Assembly: GCA_017408535.1 (NCBI GenBank)
Contig: JAFQUL010000205.1
Span: forward strand, 1-7,443
Direction: 5' to 3'
Length of the DNA: 7,443 nucleotides
From: Clostridia bacterium
GTDB lineage: Bacteria > Bacillota > Clostridia > Oscillospirales > CAG-272
Shown here piece after piece: positions 5,878 to 7,443 of the stretch. Every line of letters starts with the position of its first letter. Position 1 is the first letter of the stretch. Made by a program: the position numbers and the translations under genes. Below the pieces are notes generated by a model. That model searched no databases, was not told where the DNA came from, and saw only the letters and a list, made by a program, of their open reading frames with translations.

Positions 5878-7206
5878 CTACAGTCCCCTCTGCTTTAGGT
5901 CCTTCACTAAATTTACATAAAACTCTCTGACATCAAACCCGCTGATATTCTCACGGTTCAGGTCTATCATATCGCCGTGGGAGATACCGCGCTTTCCGCT
6001 TGCACGCAAGAGTGTATATTTTTCTCCCCAGCTAAAGGAGTCTTCGCTGACAAGACCGTCATTTTCTCCGCTGAAGTACTTTACCAAATGATATGAGAAA
6101 TTCAGCGGAAACTTACCGCCCGTGGCTCTAACCATTACCGAGCCCACGCTCTGGCAGAAGACCCCTTCCGGTAAGGTCAACTCGGAATTCAACCGACGGC
6201 AGGATTCATCTGTCAGGTCATTCACCGCCGCAAGAAAATCCGCGTCCGCTTCTCCGAATTTTTTCAGAGTCAGATTATATGTTTTTGCAACTCCGTTTTT
6301 TATGTCCGGCGATATTATTGTAAGCAGATGATCTGCAAACAGGCACCCTCTGTGTGGTGTATTAACGGTCGTAAGAGAAGCAACTCTGTCTGCAATAGCT
6401 AATTTTGAAATTGCATAACGGCAATCAAGCCCGCCCTTGGAATGAGCGATTATGTTGACCTTCGCTGCACCGGTCTGTTCAAGTATTTCGTCGATTCTTG
6501 TTTTTATATACTCCGCACTTTCCGATACAGATGCGGCAGAGGGATGATTTCCGTAAAAAATCTGTGCACCGTTTGCCTGGAGTTCTCCAGGTATTCTGCC
6601 CCAATAGTTAAAAAACTTAGTGTCTCTGAAAAACACACCGTGTACCAACAGTATCGGGTATTTGGCAGCGCATACCCGCTCCCCGCTTCTTTGTGCGTTT
6701 ATCCTTTCCTTTTCAACCTCAAACAGACATTCTTTAGCCGTAATTTTTATGATAAAGGCCAAAGCTACAAGATTGGCGACTGGTATCATGCCGCAAGCCA
6801 AGCCAATTACCCGCATTTTTATTCCCAGCTGAACGGAGGTCAGATACACGCAGATTATACCGATCCAGAACACGATAAAGTTAACACCTATACATAAGAA
6901 CAAACTCCACACGAGAGTCATAAAATCCTTTGGAATGGCTTTTATCGCAAGAGATATCTGACAGACGGCACTTACAATAAGCGACACGTAAAAGGAGCAC
7001 AGCAAAACCGTACCGTGACAGCATATTTTAATTTTCGTACTGCGGGTCTTTACGGTAAACACACCAGCAAAGATACATATAAAAAGAAAAATCGGAATAA
7101 TAACGAGAAGACTTTGCGGCATGTGCCTAAAAAAAACAAAACTGTTTGAAATAAAGCTTACTATGACCGAATAGAGTACAGTTGTAAAAATAAATGCCGG
7201 CTTCAC
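5878..7206 (-). CDS. Multi-pass membrane protein with C-terminal alpha/beta-hydrolase (lipase-like) domain
   Basis: A 442-residue protein in two halves. Residues 1-157 are strongly hydrophobic with about four or five membrane segments (near 5-24, 31-52, 62-84, 97-122 and 132-155). Residues 183-440 form an alpha/beta hydrolase related to triacylglycerol lipases and lipase-like acyltransferases. They show the oxyanion strand YPILLVHGVFF (His189-Gly190), the nucleophile elbow NIIAHSKGGLD (Ser256), acid Asp383 in GENDGLVS and His410 in ISHGDM, so the triad looks complete. AHSKGG replaces the usual G-H-S-x-G. The likely substrate is a lipid or acyl ester at the membrane; the exact reaction is unknown. 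The start is GTG at 7204-7206, behind the very strong site GAGGTGATC. A good promoter with an operator-like repeat lies just upstream, and a small remnant gene follows 35 bases after the stop. Confidence 0.87.
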   Translation of the reverse strand: MKPAFIFTTVLYSVIVSFISNSFVFFRHMPQSLLVIIPIFLFICIFAGVFTVKTRSTKIKICCHGTVLLCSFYVSLIVSAVCQISLAIKAIPKDFMTLVWSLFLCIGVNFIVFWIGIICVYLTSVQLGIKMRVIGLACGMIPVANLVALAFIIKITAKECLFEVEKERINAQRSGERVCAAKYPILLVHGVFFRDTKFFNYWGRIPGELQANGAQIFYGNHPSAASVSESAEYIKTRIDEILEQTGAAKVNIIAHSKGGLDCRYAISKLAIADRVASLTTVNTPHRGCLFADHLLTIISPDIKNGVAKTYNLTLKKFGEADADFLAAVNDLTDESCRRLNSELTLPEGVFCQSVGSVMVRATGGKFPLNFSYHLVKYFSGENDGLVSEDSFSWGEKYTLLRASGKRGISHGDMIDLNRENISGFDVREFYVNLVKDLKQRGL

Positions 7207-7224
7207 TTGATCACCTCTTTTTTT

Positions 7225-7253
7225 ATTATAACACAGGTGTCTTGTGTTGTAAA
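7225..7253 (-). promoter_or_regulatory. Strong SigA-type promoter of the lipase-like gene
   Basis: On the minus strand TTTACA (7248-7253) and TATAAT (7225-7230) are 17 bases apart, with TG one base before the -10 box (extended -10). The TATAAT ends only 18 bases before the GTG start, so the leader would be very short, with transcription starting close to the ribosome binding site. Confidence 0.72.
7230..7248. promoter_or_regulatory. Operator-like inverted repeat in the lipase promoter spacer
   Basis: AACACA (7230-7235) and TGTGTT (7243-7248) are perfect 6-base arms around 7 bases. They fill the spacer between the -35 and -10 boxes and touch both, a classic position for a repressor site. No regulator family can be named from the sequence. 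Confidence 0.35.
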
Positions 7254-7268
7254 TGTTTTTGCTCAGAC

Positions 7269-7316
7269 AATAACGGAATACCCCGAGGAATGAACCGTCG
7301 GAGTATCTCTGTTATT
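7269..7316 (-). terminator. Long imperfect hairpin at the end of the right-edge gene, probable terminator
   Basis: Bases 7269-7286 pair with 7298-7316 in an 18-bp stem with two G-U pairs and one bulged base, around an 11-base loop. It overlaps the stop codon at 7312-7314 of the minus-strand gene. As with the hairpin after htrA, no good T-run follows on the minus strand. On the plus strand a TTATTTTT stretch follows a few bases later. Confidence 0.42.
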
Positions 7317-7325
7317 CTCTGTTAT
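7306..7325. repeat. Exact 10-bp tandem duplication across a stop codon
   Basis: TCTCTGTTAT occurs twice back to back (7306-7315 and 7316-7325). It covers the last codons and the stop of the right-edge minus-strand gene. Ten bases is not a multiple of three, so the copy number decides where that gene ends. Confidence 0.85.
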
Positions 7326-7443
7326 TTTTAATGGTTCGTTTTTCCTCTTCAAGCTTGTCTATCCTATCGTTCAGCCGCGCTATCTTGCCCTTAAATCCGA
7401 GGTACATCTCAAGCATAAGAAAAGCGATCACACCCAAAACAAG
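7312..7443 (-). CDS. C-terminal part of a small membrane/coiled-coil protein (cut by window edge)
   Basis: The frame enters from the right edge and gives 43 residues before TAA at 7312-7314. A hydrophobic stretch (LVLGVIAFLMLEMYLGF) is followed by a basic/acidic heptad-like helix (KIARLNDRIDKLEEEKRTIK), so it is a membrane anchor with a short coiled-coil tail. Codon use and the amphipathic pattern support real coding. Too little is visible for a family name. The gene ends in a tandem duplication and a long hairpin, and the lipase promoter lies just beyond. Confidence 0.65.
   Translation of the reverse strand, partial: LVLGVIAFLMLEMYLGFKGKIARLNDRIDKLEEEKRTIKNNRE

Noticed and set aside
6442..6897. 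151-residue plus-strand frame
   Set aside because: Shadow of the lipase-like gene, whose motifs and start signals are clear.
1..7443. tRNA, rRNA, CRISPR array, insertion sequence or phage genes
   Set aside because: No cloverleaf, regularly spaced repeat, transposase or terminal inverted repeats were seen on either strand.

Overview
The window looks like chromosomal DNA from a Gram-positive member of the Bacillota, most likely class Clostridia (Ruminococcus-like, Oscillospiraceae/Ruminococcaceae). The grounds are strong purine-rich ribosome binding sites in front of most genes, GTG starts, a SpoVAC sporulation membrane protein, a clostridial-type PyrE N-terminus, and moderate GC genes separated by AT-rich gaps. 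The genus is inference only.

Left part (1-3893, all on the minus strand, so transcription runs from high to low coordinates). An HtrA/DegP-type membrane-anchored serine protease (2607-3893) is followed by a perfect 16-bp hairpin. Next come a strong promoter (TTGCAA-17-TATAAT), an OmpR-family response regulator (1769-2458), a sensor histidine kinase (237-1772) and the first 83 codons of pyrE (1-250, running off the left edge). Regulator, kinase and pyrE overlap by 4 and 14 bases, so they form one translationally coupled operon. HtrA beside a two-component pair recalls the CssRS-HtrA envelope-stress module of Bacillus subtilis. The link to pyrimidine synthesis is unexpected.

Middle (3894-4690). 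The 297-base gap between the divergent htrA and spoVAC genes holds most of the unexplained structure. On the htrA side is a GC-rich leader that can fold into hairpins and carries a 43-codon open frame with a Pro-Pro-Pro run; this frame ends in an ATGA overlap with the htrA start. On the spoVAC side are a possible SigG-type promoter, several A/T tracts, and an inverted repeat just before the spoVAC ribosome binding site. spoVAC (4191-4637, plus strand) stands alone, without spoVAD or spoVAE after it. It shares a bidirectional terminator with the convergent PHP-domain gene (4695-5393).

Right part (5394-7443, minus strand). A multi-pass membrane protein with a cytosolic or surface alpha/beta-hydrolase (lipase-like) domain (5878-7206) has its own good promoter, with an inverted repeat in the spacer. 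It is followed by a small frameshifted gene remnant (5581-5842) and a weak terminator. The right edge holds the C-terminal 43 residues of a small membrane/coiled-coil protein whose stop codon lies inside an exact 10-bp tandem duplication.

No rRNA, tRNA, CRISPR array, insertion sequence or phage gene was seen. The region reads as ordinary core chromosome with a few odd regulatory and decayed segments; I see no clear new multi-gene system. The best candidate for something undescribed is the structured htrA leader.
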